64,000 bases of DNA from Algoriphagus sp. AK58 (GCF_014324365.1 NZ_QEIG01000022.1:62001-126000), one strand, 5' to 3'; positions 45,715-54,506 are shown, counted from the first letter of the stretch. Notes: a model not told the origin generated them from the letters alone. A program made the numbers and translations.

Positions 45715-46755
45715 ATGGCCAAGCCCACTCATGCAACTTACCTTTTCAGCTCGGTGGGCTTTGTTTTTTTATTGGTTTTTGGCTGGTGGATATTTCCTGA
45801 GGAGGAATTAATCAAGGCAGAGGAAAAGTGGAAAGGAGTATGTTGGGTAGGCAGCAGGCAGCCATTATCAGGAGGAGAAGCGGAGGAGCTTTCTTCTACA
45901 GGTGCCAATGCTCTTTCTCAAACCCCTTTCGGTTGGCAATCAGCCAAGCACTCCCCGGAGATCCGCTGGGATATGAGCAATGAGCGCCGCTGGTGGGGAG
46001 AGACTCCGCTGGGAATCAAAGCCACTTTGGATTCCACTTCCCGGTTTGGGATGATGAATATGATGAAGCCACACCTATGGGTGAGAGAAGGCTGGGTAGG
46101 GGAGATCGAGATGAAATCAGAGGAAGACTGGAAAAGCTGGTTTGAAAACTACCAAGCGTTTATTCTGGACTATGCCCGATTGGCGGAAGAGCTAAAAATG
46201 CCCATGTTATGTGTGGGAACGGAGCTGGAAAAGATTTCTACCAAAGAAAAAGAATGGAGGGCTGTGATCACCGAGGTTCGAAAAGTTTATTCTGGCAAGC
46301 TCACTTATGCTGCGAATTTTACGGAGTTTGAGCAAGTCAAATTTTGGGATGCCCTGGATTACATTGGAATTCAGGCCTATTTTCCCTTGGCGAAAAATCA
46401 CAATCCTTCACTTCAAGAACTCACTCAATCTTGGAATACCTATCTTCCTCAGATTGAGAAAGTAATTAGAAAATTCAAGAAGCCGGTTCTATTCACCGAA
46501 ATCGGCTATTGCAATACGATTGATGCCGCGGTGAAGCCTTGGGTGTGGCCAAATGAACGTAGGGAAACTGAATTTTCTGAAGAGGTTCAGGCGCTTTGCT
46601 ATGAAGCATTTTTTCAAACTGCCTGGAAAAAGGATTGGTTGGCAGGCGTATTTTTCTGGAAGTGGTATCCTCAGCGGCATGAGCGAGAGCTTGACTTTAC
46701 TCCGCAAGGAAAAAAGGCAGAGCGAATCATGGCGAACTATTATTTAGCAGACTGA
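45715..46755 (+). CDS. GH113-like beta-mannanase, membrane-anchored
   Basis: 346 residues. One N-terminal hydrophobic anchor (FSSVGFVFLLVFGWWIF), then a TIM barrel starting with WKGVCWVGS. The predicted acid/base is Glu170 in CVGTELEKI and the nucleophile Glu262 in FTEIGYC, the positions expected for clan A glycosidases of family GH113. MKPHLWVREG and YIGIQAYFPL are further family features. It hydrolyses beta-mannosidic links in known members. Following two glycosyltransferases and a mannosyltransferase-like protein, it could trim or edit the same polymer. This is inference. Confidence 0.75.
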   Translation: MAKPTHATYLFSSVGFVFLLVFGWWIFPEEELIKAEEKWKGVCWVGSRQPLSGGEAEELSSTGANALSQTPFGWQSAKHSPEIRWDMSNERRWWGETPLGIKATLDSTSRFGMMNMMKPHLWVREGWVGEIEMKSEEDWKSWFENYQAFILDYARLAEELKMPMLCVGTELEKISTKEKEWRAVITEVRKVYSGKLTYAANFTEFEQVKFWDALDYIGIQAYFPLAKNHNPSLQELTQSWNTYLPQIEKVIRKFKKPVLFTEIGYCNTIDAAVKPWVWPNERRETEFSEEVQALCYEAFFQTAWKKDWLAGVFFWKWYPQRHERELDFTPQGKKAERIMANYYLAD

Positions 46756-46771
46756 AAATCACTCCTCTTTG

Positions 46772-46783
46772 TGACTTTTGTCA
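46772..46783. promoter_or_regulatory. Candidate Crp/Fnr site upstream of the DUF2892 gene
   Basis: TGACTTTTGTCA, perfect inverted half-sites TGAC/GTCA with a 4-bp spacer, centred about 43 bp before the expected transcription start of the promoter at 46787-46814. That is where class II Crp/Fnr activators bind. Confidence 0.4.
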
Positions 46784-46786
46784 TGG

Positions 46787-46814
46787 TTGATAATTCTGAG
46801 AGCCTTTAGCTTTG
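46787..46814 (+). promoter_or_regulatory. Promoter of the DUF2892 gene
   Basis: TTG (46787-46789), 17 bp, TAGCTTTG (46807-46814): full match to the Bacteroidota consensus. Leader of about 45 nt. Confidence 0.6.
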
Positions 46815-46865
46815 TTTCAGTATTAAAGCCAAACAGTCCTTTCTTTTACTTAACCTCACGACGCC

Positions 46866-47075
46866 ATGTATAAGAATATGGGGAGTCTCGATAAAACAGT
46901 CCGATTACTGATCGCTGTAGTGTTAATCGCGCTTTATTTTCTTGGCGTCGTGGAGGGTGTAATCGGAACAATAGCCTGGGTGGTGGCAGCCATATTCATC
47001 CTGACAAGTATCATCAGCTTTTGTCCGCTCTATGCTGTTTTTGGGATAACTACATGCAAGACTAAGTCCGCCTAA
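46866..47075 (+). CDS. DUF2892 small membrane protein
   Basis: 69 residues, nearly all hydrophobic: MGSLDKTVRLLIAVVLIAL, a second helix and then SIISFCPLYAVFGITTCK with two cysteines. This is the DUF2892 signature, often attached to or adjacent to rhodaneses and under FNR-type control. Role unknown. Own promoter with an FNR-like palindrome, own terminator, so a single-gene unit. Confidence 0.92.
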   Translation: MYKNMGSLDKTVRLLIAVVLIALYFLGVVEGVIGTIAWVVAAIFILTSIISFCPLYAVFGITTCKTKSA

Positions 47076-47125
47076 GGGTGGTTTGGGTTATAGATAATTG
47101 ATAGTGCTTTCAAATTGAGGGAAAT

Positions 47126-47154
47126 GCCGGTAGCGATTGCTTCCGGCTTTTTTT
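47126..47154 (+). terminator. Terminator of the DUF2892 gene
   Basis: GCCGG-T-AGC pairs with GCT-T-CCGGC around GATT, with one T-T mismatch, followed by seven T. Confidence 0.85.
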
Positions 47155-47237
47155 ATTGCTTTCTGATGTCTGGTAGGAACTTTTTTAATTTTTTTAGTAA
47201 ATAGCCTTTACAATAACCCAGAAAATATTTCAATGCT

Positions 47238-48644
47238 ATGAATAAACGAAGAGAATTTTTGAAATCCACCGGGTTGGCTGGATTAGGCCTCTTTGGCGCA
47301 GGAAGTGCCATCGCTGATTCTATGAAAGTCCTTCCCCTTGAGGCTAAATATGGAGAATCAAGAATCCAGACCTTTAATATGTCCGGCTTTGCTGCACCCA
47401 AAATTGAAACGGTACGCGTAGGCGTAGTCGGATTAGGACAGAGAGGTCCAGGGGCTGTAGACCGTCTGAGCAAAATCGAAGGTGTGGAAATCAAAGCACT
47501 GTGCGACCTACTTCCTGAACGTGCAGAAAAGGCCAAAAAATCGCTGGAAGGCACCATTCATCAACCCGAACTTTACTCCGGAAGCGCCTATGCATGGAAA
47601 AAAATGTGTGAGCGTCCGGATCTGGATTTGATTTACATCGCCACACCTTGGGAATGGCACGTACCCATGGCTGTGTTTGCCATGGAAGCTGGAAAACATG
47701 CTGCGGTGGAAGTGCCCGCTGCGCGCACCCTTGACGAATGCTGGCAGCTGGTAGAGACTTCCGAGCGTACCAAAAAGCACTGCATGCAATTGGAAAATTG
47801 CTGCTATGATTTCTTTGAACTCATGACTTTGAAAATGGCTCGTGAGGGATTTTTCGGAGAGGTAGTTCACGTGGAAGGTGCGTACATCCATGATTTGCTT
47901 TGGCTTAATTTTGACAAGGACAAAGGCTATCAGGGCATGTGGAGACTGGAAGAAAACTTCCGAAACGGAAATTTGTACCCTACTCACGGTTTGGGACCAA
48001 TCTGTCAGATTTTGGACATCAACCGAGGGGATCAGATGGATTACCTGACTTCGGTGTCGTCCAATGATTTCCAAATGAAGAAAAAGGCGCAGGAACTGGC
48101 TGAGAAGGACACTTTTTGGAACTCCTACGCGGCTAAAAACTATAGGGGAAATATGAATACCACTGTGGTGAAAACCAAGAAAGGTAAGTCTATCATGATT
48201 CAGCATGATGTGACTTCGCCGCGTCCGTATTCAAGATTGCACGTGGTCAGTGGTACTGAAGGTTATGCCCAAAAATACCCTGACCAAAAAGTATCCAAAG
48301 GTCATAGCTGGATGAAAGAAGACGAGATGATGGCATTGAAAGAAAAATATACTCCTGAAATAGTCCAGAAAGTAGGCGAGCTTGCCAAGCAAATCGGTGG
48401 ACACGGGGGCATGGACTTTATGATGGATTGGAGGCTGATCGATTGTCTGAGAAATGGACTTCCGCTGGATCAGGATGTGTACGATGCCGCACTTTGGAGC
48501 TGTATCACCCCATTGAGTGAATGGTCTGTGGCTAACCGATCCAATTCCATCGATGTCCCTGATTTCACAGGAGGCCACTGGAAAACGAATAAACCTGTGG
48601 AAATTACCCTAAAAGGTGGAGGAACTACCAAAGTCAGAATTTGA
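47238..48644 (+). CDS. Tat-exported Gfo/Idh/MocA protein, GH109-like
   Basis: 468 residues. Twin-arginine signal NKRREFLKSTGLAGLGLF, then a Rossmann domain with VGVVGLGQRGPGAVDR. EVPAARTLDECW, QLENCCYDFFELM and YPTHGLGPICQILDINRGD match the GH109 branch of the Gfo/Idh/MocA family, which cleaves N-acetylgalactosaminides or related glycosides through a bound NAD. Export as a folded, cofactor-loaded protein fits the Tat signal. The substrate is not certain. It converges on a DUF1080 gene that could act on a related 3-keto-glycoside. Confidence 0.8.
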   Translation: MNKRREFLKSTGLAGLGLFGAGSAIADSMKVLPLEAKYGESRIQTFNMSGFAAPKIETVRVGVVGLGQRGPGAVDRLSKIEGVEIKALCDLLPERAEKAKKSLEGTIHQPELYSGSAYAWKKMCERPDLDLIYIATPWEWHVPMAVFAMEAGKHAAVEVPAARTLDECWQLVETSERTKKHCMQLENCCYDFFELMTLKMAREGFFGEVVHVEGAYIHDLLWLNFDKDKGYQGMWRLEENFRNGNLYPTHGLGPICQILDINRGDQMDYLTSVSSNDFQMKKKAQELAEKDTFWNSYAAKNYRGNMNTTVVKTKKGKSIMIQHDVTSPRPYSRLHVVSGTEGYAQKYPDQKVSKGHSWMKEDEMMALKEKYTPEIVQKVGELAKQIGGHGGMDFMMDWRLIDCLRNGLPLDQDVYDAALWSCITPLSEWSVANRSNSIDVPDFTGGHWKTNKPVEITLKGGGTTKVRI

Positions 48645-48668
48645 TGAATTCCAACTAACAGGAAAACA

Positions 48669-48696
48669 AAAGGGAGGTCTTCAAGGACCTCCCTTT
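48669..48696. terminator. Bidirectional terminator between GH109-like and DUF1080 genes
   Basis: AAAGGGAGGTC pairs with GACCTCCCTTT around TTCAAG, an 11-bp stem; it sits 2 bp from the DUF1080 stop codon (48698). Confidence 0.8.
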
Positions 48697-48697
48697 A

Positions 48698-49555
48698 TTA
48701 GTTTGTACTTAGGGCTTTTTTGATTGTTTCTTGAAGTTTTACAGGGTTGTCCTTGATTTTGGTCAGGTCTAATACCGCTACTCTTCTAAAATCGATAGGA
48801 TGACTTTCGCTTTGTAGGCTGATATAGCCCCCTTCGATCAGCTTGCCATCCATTTTTATTTTAGGGTCCACGGGGGACACATTTCCACCTCCAATTTGAG
48901 GTTTGTAGTAACTGATCACGGTGTCCATACCTACTAAGTGATGCACTTCTTTGTTTCCCATCACGATGAAGTTGGCTTTGACCCACTGATCTCCGTGGTA
49001 AGTTTGAGACTTGGAATTGATGCAGTGAGGAGTGAAAAGCGTGTCGCCCATCACGACATTGGTTCCTGGAGTGCAGAGGTTACAAGTGCTGCGGGGATCG
49101 TTGCCATTACCTCCCAGAAACTGAGCTTCGATCGAAATTGGAAAATCCTGATCCTTGAGCATGGTTTTTGGATCTTGACAATGGAGCATGGCGCCACTGT
49201 TTCGCAATGCCCATCCTTCTCCGCCCGGGCATTGTTCGCCCACAAAACGGTACTCCACGGTCAAAAGGTAATAGGAGAAAGGCTTTTTGTAGAAGATATG
49301 GCCATATTGCTGGTTAAATTGCTCATATCCATCATATCGGACTTTCATCATTCCATCCTCTACCCGAAAGGTATTTGCATAGTTTACTCCCAACTCATGG
49401 GTTCGGATTTTTGGTGTCCAGTCTTTTAGGTCTTTGCCATTGAAAAGTTCAATCCAATCTGGATTTTCTTTCTTGGATAAAAGAAAAGAGGAAGCAAAAA
49501 TGACCAAGATAACGGGCAGGGCCCAACGGAGAATTTTGAATGTCGGGGAGGTCAT
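48698..49555 (-). CDS. DUF1080 (3-keto-disaccharide hydrolase-like) protein
   Basis: 285 residues. N-terminal membrane anchor or signal (ILRWALPVILVIFASSFLL), then a DUF1080 jelly roll: WIELFNGKDLKDWTPKI, YFLLTVEYRF-like (here YYLLTVEYRF), GWALRNSGAMLHCQDP, SIEAQFLGG and GGYISLQSESHPIDFRRV. Cysteine pair in STCNLCTPGT. The family includes enzymes cleaving 3-keto sugars formed by Gfo/Idh/MocA oxidases. Overlaps the preceding EEP gene by 4 bp (ATGA). Confidence 0.9.
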   Translation of the reverse strand: MTSPTFKILRWALPVILVIFASSFLLSKKENPDWIELFNGKDLKDWTPKIRTHELGVNYANTFRVEDGMMKVRYDGYEQFNQQYGHIFYKKPFSYYLLTVEYRFVGEQCPGGEGWALRNSGAMLHCQDPKTMLKDQDFPISIEAQFLGGNGNDPRSTCNLCTPGTNVVMGDTLFTPHCINSKSQTYHGDQWVKANFIVMGNKEVHHLVGMDTVISYYKPQIGGGNVSPVDPKIKMDGKLIEGGYISLQSESHPIDFRRVAVLDLTKIKDNPVKLQETIKKALSTN

Positions 49556-50346
49556 TGTGGTTCTTTTTTCATTCTTAGGATCGCCCAGACTGGGTAATGG
49601 TCGGAGTAGGGTACTTCTATGACTTTGTATTCTACCAATTCAAATTTTCTGGAATCATACCAGATATAGTCGATCCTAAGCCCATTTTCTGCTGTTCCAT
49701 AGGTGTTTTGGGTATTTCCGGCTACGGCCCCGGCTTCTTTCCAGTGGCTTGGAATTCTTTTGTATTCTTCCGAGTCTGGGGTGAAATTCAGGTCTCCTGC
49801 CCAGATGACGGGTTTGTCCAAGGTTTCGGCGTAGGATAGAATGGAGTCAAGTTGGGCGATCCTGTTTTCGGAGAATTCATGACAAAGGTGAGTACCCCCG
49901 AAATAAAATTCCTCCAAAGTCTTCAATTCTGCTTTTACCCAAGCCATTGCACGGGACTCTCCACCGGCGGGATTGGGCAATTGGATCGTGTGGTACTTGG
50001 ATCCCTTCTTCACCAAAAGGCCTTCTCCGTATCCGCCACCATCGTAATTCATCGCTTTGCCAAAATAGCCTCGGTAACCTGTCTCCCTGATAAACTTATT
50101 GATAAGGTCCAAAGAATCAGGGTATAGTGTCAAGTACCTGCCTGTAAGTGAATCCACTTCCTGAAGAGCTACGACCTCCGGTTGCATCAAAACAAAAAGA
50201 TCACTGACTTTTTCAAAATTGGGCGTTCCCGGTTTTTCAGGCATTTCACCATGAAAAATATTGTAGGTTAAAATTTTGATTTCTTGGGCAATAGTGCTGC
50301 CCGTCACAAGAATTGAAAACAAAAGGAGAAAGAATGTTTGCTTCAT
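49552..50346 (-). CDS. Exported endonuclease/exonuclease/phosphatase-family protein
   Basis: 264 residues from the ATG at 50346. Signal peptide (cleavage after STIAQ), then the EEP fold: ILTYNIFHGE, VALQEVDSLTGR (metal-binding Glu), GTHLCH, WAGDLNFTPDSEEY (D-x-N) and the terminal SDHYPVWA. The motifs for an active phosphodiesterase are complete. Substrate could be nucleic acid, phospholipid or a sugar phosphate; an exported position next to DUF1080 favours a small molecule, but this is a guess. Confidence 0.9.
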   Translation of the reverse strand: MKQTFFLLLFSILVTGSTIAQEIKILTYNIFHGEMPEKPGTPNFEKVSDLFVLMQPEVVALQEVDSLTGRYLTLYPDSLDLINKFIRETGYRGYFGKAMNYDGGGYGEGLLVKKGSKYHTIQLPNPAGGESRAMAWVKAELKTLEEFYFGGTHLCHEFSENRIAQLDSILSYAETLDKPVIWAGDLNFTPDSEEYKRIPSHWKEAGAVAGNTQNTYGTAENGLRIDYIWYDSRKFELVEYKVIEVPYSDHYPVWAILRMKKEPQ

Positions 50347-50349
50347 CCT

Positions 50350-50357
50350 CAAATCTA
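50350..50357 (-). promoter_or_regulatory. Candidate -7 box abutting the EEP gene start
   Basis: TAGATTTG on the minus strand, ending 3 nt before the ATG at 50346. No TTG at the expected distance. Same layout as guaA and the 44064 gene. Confidence 0.3.
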
Positions 50358-50522
50358 TTAAATTGTCTTAGATTGATTAAAGTATTTTTGATGAGTTGAG
50401 GTGTTTTGGTCTAAAAAATTAAGGTTCCTCTCTGATATTGTTTCTAAAAATTATTTACTTGAAATAAATCATTTTTCAGTAATTTAAATAAGTGTTTTGG
50501 TATTATTTCAATAGATAGTAAG

Positions 50523-52127
50523 GTGAAAAAAGTGTTGATTTTTTTTGGGAGCGTAATAGGGATAATTGTCCTTTTTGCGGGGGCGGTATATTTATTAGGC
50601 GAAGCCTGGATCAATAAAAATCTAGTTAACATGATCAACAGCAAGCCTGATCGAAAATATGATTTTTTGTTTACAAAGGTTGATTTCAATATAGTGGAAC
50701 GAAGTATCGAGATCGATGAAGTTGAAATCATTCCATTGGATAGTGTTTCAAACTCTTTTGTAAAGGGAAAGGTAGATGTAGCCTATTTAAGTGGGATCAA
50801 TTTGAAAAAGCTGGTACTGGAGAAAGATCTCACCCTTGAAAAATTGAAGTTCATAAATGCTGATTTTGTTATCCATCACAAGGCTGGGGAGTCTAAAAAA
50901 AAGGCATCTGATCATGAATTGAAAAGTCTTTTCGGTGACATACTTTCCAGAGGATTGCTGGAAGAATTTCAGATAGAAAAGGGTAGTGCTTTGATTTTGG
51001 ATGAAGGCAAGGAGATAGGGTATTTGAAAAGGCTGGATATTTTGGCTACTGGGCTTGTAACAGATTCCTTGGTTTGGAACAACATGATTCCGTTTAAGTA
51101 TGACCGCATCAGTCTCCATATAGACAGTCTTTTTTATGATCTTCAGGGGCAGCAAGTCAACCTAGGCAAGTTTACTTTTGACACGGCGGAAGACAAGGTG
51201 AAATTTGAAAACTTGAGTTTTACCTATTCTGAATCTCTGGAAAAGGCCTCCCAAAAAATGCAATTTCAGACCGACTTGATCAATGTAGAGCTGGATTCCA
51301 TGGTGTTTATGGGGTTGGAATCTAATAGCAGGTTTCAGAGTGATTTGGATGTTAGGGCGGATAAGCTCACTGTTGCAGGACTTAATCTCAAAGATTTTAG
51401 GAATAAAAGTAAGCCTCGTCCAAAAGATGAAATCAAACCCATGTTTCAAGGAATGTTACAAAAAGTGAATTTTCCGCTTAAGTTGGACTCCTTGATTTTG
51501 GTCAATGGTCACATCGCTTACAGTGAAAATGTTCCTGAAAAAGGGGAGTCATGGGAATTACATTGGACAGAACTCAACGGTCATATCGTCAACGTCACTA
51601 CCATTCCTGAATTTCAAAACCAACTGGAGCATTTTGATGCTTCTGTGAAAGGAAAAGTCAAAGGGGAAGGAATATTGGATTTCAAGTTGAAAGTCCCTTA
51701 TGATAAGGAAGCCTTCAATTTGGAAGTAGAATTGAAAAACTTTGATCTGACTACCCTTAATTCTACCATGAAGCCCATTATGAATGGGGATGTGACTTCC
51801 GGCCACATGGATAGACTGAAATTAGTCATTAAGGCTACCGAGGCATCTGCCCATGTGGATATGATTTTTGACTACAAGGATTTAAAGGTCGAGATGTTCA
51901 ATAAAAAAGGGGAAAAGAAGAATATTTTTTCTTCCACGGCAGCCAACCTCGCCTTGAATCATTCCAATTTGCCAGGTGAGAAAAAATACGTTCACCCATC
52001 CTTTTTGATGCAGCGCAATCGCTCTCGTGGACCTTTTTATTTGATTTGGCAGAGTACCAAAGAAGGCATGTTGAAAATTGTGCCAGGTGGAGCGGTTAAG
52101 ACAATCTTAAAATCGGCAGAAAAATAA
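50523..52127 (+). CDS. AsmA/DUF748-like membrane-anchored protein
   Basis: 534 residues starting at a GTG that gives MKKVLIFFGSVIGIIVL, an N-terminal anchor. The rest is a beta-rich domain with VDFNIVERSIEIDEVEI, LNLKKLVLEKDL-like repeats and KGEGILDFKLKVPYDKEAFNL, in the style of AsmA/TamB/DUF748 proteins, which form bridge-like channels for lipid transfer in the periplasm. No catalytic motif. The C-terminus ends in a hydrophobic-basic stretch (GPFYLIWQSTKEGMLKIV). Isolated gene. Family assignment is moderate. Confidence 0.65.
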   Translation: MKKVLIFFGSVIGIIVLFAGAVYLLGEAWINKNLVNMINSKPDRKYDFLFTKVDFNIVERSIEIDEVEIIPLDSVSNSFVKGKVDVAYLSGINLKKLVLEKDLTLEKLKFINADFVIHHKAGESKKKASDHELKSLFGDILSRGLLEEFQIEKGSALILDEGKEIGYLKRLDILATGLVTDSLVWNNMIPFKYDRISLHIDSLFYDLQGQQVNLGKFTFDTAEDKVKFENLSFTYSESLEKASQKMQFQTDLINVELDSMVFMGLESNSRFQSDLDVRADKLTVAGLNLKDFRNKSKPRPKDEIKPMFQGMLQKVNFPLKLDSLILVNGHIAYSENVPEKGESWELHWTELNGHIVNVTTIPEFQNQLEHFDASVKGKVKGEGILDFKLKVPYDKEAFNLEVELKNFDLTTLNSTMKPIMNGDVTSGHMDRLKLVIKATEASAHVDMIFDYKDLKVEMFNKKGEKKNIFSSTAANLALNHSNLPGEKKYVHPSFLMQRNRSRGPFYLIWQSTKEGMLKIVPGGAVKTILKSAEK

Positions 52128-52314
52128 GCGGTCTACTCCAGTTCTTACTTCAAAATGAAGGTGTACTCTGGAGAATCATTATTCTTGTTTTTTACAATTA
52201 TGAAATTAAGTAAACTATATTATCAGTTTTTAAATTAATAAAAGTACATTTTTTGTCAATGAAATGCGTTATGAATTAACTGAAAAAATAAGTTCTGTTT
52301 AATAATTAAATGTT

Positions 52315-52345
52315 TTGTGAATGTTCGGACTATAACTTACTTTTC
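52315..52345 (+). promoter_or_regulatory. Promoter of the subtilase gene
   Basis: TTG (52315-52317), 20 bp, TACTTTTC (52338-52345), one mismatch to TAnnTTTG. Leader of about 27 nt. The 244-bp gap before it is very AT-rich with no other feature. Confidence 0.4.
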
Positions 52346-52371
52346 TAGAAATCATTAACCAAATTTACCTT

Positions 52372-53763
52372 ATGAGAAAACTTTATTCTGTGCTGTCTTT
52401 TTCAGCCCTGTTGGGTTTAGCAGCATCCTGCGGTGAAATCATCGAAAATGAAGTAGCCGTTTCTGACGCAGTGCAGCGAGTAACACACCAAGAATTCGTT
52501 CCGGGTCAGCTATTAATCAAGTACAAAACGACCACTGTAGGCTCCAGACTTTCCCAGGATATTTTGGGAATGATTCAAGCTCAAGTAGTGGAAGAAATCA
52601 AAACCGAGGCTATGGAGTTGGCAAATGCCCGTAAGAGTGGTCCAAGTGGAGACCTGCTTCTGGTACAAAGTAACTTAGGTACCTTGGAAGCCATCGAGCG
52701 ACTTCGCAACATGCCAGAGGTAGAATATGCTGAGCCCAACTGGATTTACAACCACTTTGCTACCTCCAATGACACCTACTTTACAGGTGGTCAGCTTTGG
52801 GGTATGTCAGCCAATAACAACCAATTTGGTTCCGGAGCTGCCACTGCATGGAATGCAAATAAACTCGGATCCTCCACAGTTTACATCGGAATTATCGATG
52901 AGGGCTATATGTATACTCATGAGGATTTAGCAGCCAATGCAGGGGTCAATCCCGGTGAAATTGCAGGAAATGGGGTTGACGATGACGGAAACGGACTGAT
53001 TGACGATGTTTACGGCTGGGATTTCGCCGGAAACAACAGTTCCCTATTTGATGGAACTGCGGACGATCATGGTACCCACGTGGCCGGCACTATTGGTGGC
53101 GTAGGTGGAAATGCCAAAGGTGTTGCCGGGGTGGTGTGGAACGTGAAAATGATGGGAGCAAAATTCTTGGGAAGTCAGGGAGGAACTACAGCCAATGCGA
53201 TCAAATCGGTTGATTATTTCACCGATTTGAAGACTCGTCACAATTTGAATATTGTGGCTACCAACAACTCTTGGGGTGGTGGAGGCTTCTCTCAAGCTTT
53301 GAAAGATGCCATTGATCGCGCAGGTGCAGCTGGGATTCTATTTATCGCTGCAGCTGGCAATTCAGGTACCAACAACGATGCCACGCCAAGTTATCCTTCT
53401 AGCTATTCTTCTGAAAATATCATTGCAGTAGCTTCTATCACTAGCTCTGGTGCTTTATCCTCCTTCTCTCAATTTGGCGCAACTTCAGTAGATATCGGAG
53501 CCCCCGGTTCTGGAATCTGGTCAACAGTACCAGTGGCTGTAGGAAAAGGCAAGAATGCTACCATTGGTTCGGGCTATGCCAGCTACAACGGTACGTCTAT
53601 GGCAACCCCACATGTATCTGGTGCAGCTGCCCTGTACGCCTCATTGAATCCGGGTGCTTCTGCGACTCAGATCAAAAATGCGATTTTGAGTTCTGCTGTT
53701 GCTACCCCTTCCCTGAATGGAAGAGTGGCGACCAATGGCCGACTTAATGTTGCTGGATTCTAA
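52372..53763 (+). CDS. Secreted S8 subtilisin-like serine protease, lipoprotein
   Basis: 463 residues with a lipoprotein signal (GLAASC). A prodomain of the Inhibitor-I9 type (EFVPGQLLIKYKT, PEVEYAEPNWIY) precedes the catalytic domain. The triad is Asp176 (IGIIDEG), His233 (DDHGTHVAGT) and Ser409 (NGTSMATPHVSG), with oxyanion Asn330 (AAAGNSG). A DDDGNGLIDDVYGWDF segment is the usual calcium-binding loop of Bacteroidota subtilases. No C-terminal T9SS domain is present; the protein ends right after the protease fold. Likely nutrient or surface proteolysis. Confidence 0.95.
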   Translation: MRKLYSVLSFSALLGLAASCGEIIENEVAVSDAVQRVTHQEFVPGQLLIKYKTTTVGSRLSQDILGMIQAQVVEEIKTEAMELANARKSGPSGDLLLVQSNLGTLEAIERLRNMPEVEYAEPNWIYNHFATSNDTYFTGGQLWGMSANNNQFGSGAATAWNANKLGSSTVYIGIIDEGYMYTHEDLAANAGVNPGEIAGNGVDDDGNGLIDDVYGWDFAGNNSSLFDGTADDHGTHVAGTIGGVGGNAKGVAGVVWNVKMMGAKFLGSQGGTTANAIKSVDYFTDLKTRHNLNIVATNNSWGGGGFSQALKDAIDRAGAAGILFIAAAGNSGTNNDATPSYPSSYSSENIIAVASITSSGALSSFSQFGATSVDIGAPGSGIWSTVPVAVGKGKNATIGSGYASYNGTSMATPHVSGAAALYASLNPGASATQIKNAILSSAVATPSLNGRVATNGRLNVAGF

Positions 53764-53785
53764 TTGCTTAATTTCCCATAACTTG

Positions 53786-53813
53786 AAAGAGCCCCAATCG
53801 GGGCTCTTTTTTG
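53786..53813 (+). terminator. Terminator of the subtilase gene
   Basis: AAAGAGCCCC pairs with GGGGCTCTTT around AATC-G, followed by T-tract; it also lies close to the stop of the convergent PaiB-like gene. Confidence 0.85.
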
Positions 53814-53814
53814 T

Positions 53815-54435
53815 TTAATACGGTCTTCTTTTTTTCATTTCCTCAGCTACTTCTTTATCCAGAGGGAATGCACTTTGTTCCAGTTTTTTGACAATGTTTT
53901 GATAGTTGACATCGTCCCGATTTTGTGAAAGTTTGGCGCTGGCATGTACTTCCTCGATTTTCACCTCGATTCCCACCAAGGCACGGATTTGACTTTCCAC
54001 GTACGCTTCACTCATCGTCTCCACATGTACCCGGTTTGGTCGACCGTTTTCATATCCATCCACTAGTGACTTCAGGTGATGCATCAGTTCTTCTCCTTCA
54101 ATGATGCGGATCTTTCCATAGACGTGGACAGCAAGGTAATTCCAGGTGGGTACATTTTCGTGGTTATACCAAGAGGAGGAAATGTAAGCGTGAGGACCCT
54201 GAAAAAGGATCAATACCTGCTCATTTTCTGAAAAAGACTTCCATTGAAGGTTGGCTTTAGCCAAATGCCCATGAAGCACGGCCTCCCCGGCTGGACTTTT
54301 ATCCAGTATGAAAGGTAAATGGGTTGCCCAAGGCCTTCCATCCACTTGGGAAATCAAGGTGGCAAAGGCGTTTTTTTGAATAAACTCAATGACTTCTGGC
54401 TCGTTTTCCCAGAGGTTTTTTGGATGGATATACAT
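53815..54435 (-). CDS. PaiB-like FMN-binding (negative transcriptional regulator) protein
   Basis: 206 residues. Split-barrel flavin-binding fold: YIHPKNLWENEPEVIEFI, FATLISQVDGRPWATHLPF, HLAKANLQWKSF, GPHAYISSSWY and VPTWNYLAVHVYGK. These match PaiB/PF04299 proteins, first described as repressors of sporulation and protease genes in Bacillus. No DNA-binding domain is visible; a flavin-related enzyme is equally plausible. It lies beside a protease gene, which recalls the Bacillus context but may be coincidence. Confidence 0.9.
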   Translation of the reverse strand: MYIHPKNLWENEPEVIEFIQKNAFATLISQVDGRPWATHLPFILDKSPAGEAVLHGHLAKANLQWKSFSENEQVLILFQGPHAYISSSWYNHENVPTWNYLAVHVYGKIRIIEGEELMHHLKSLVDGYENGRPNRVHVETMSEAYVESQIRALVGIEVKIEEVHASAKLSQNRDDVNYQNIVKKLEQSAFPLDKEVAEEMKKRRPY

Positions 54436-54506
54436 AGGGAGCGGAGGTTATGTCTAAGGGGATTTGGTCGATTTCTGACCTCCAAGGTAAAAACATCCAG
54501 TGTGCT

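Noticed and set aside
47508..48206. 232-codon minus-strand frame
   Set aside because: Antisense to the GH109-like gene, whose motifs are unmistakable; no promoter or family match.
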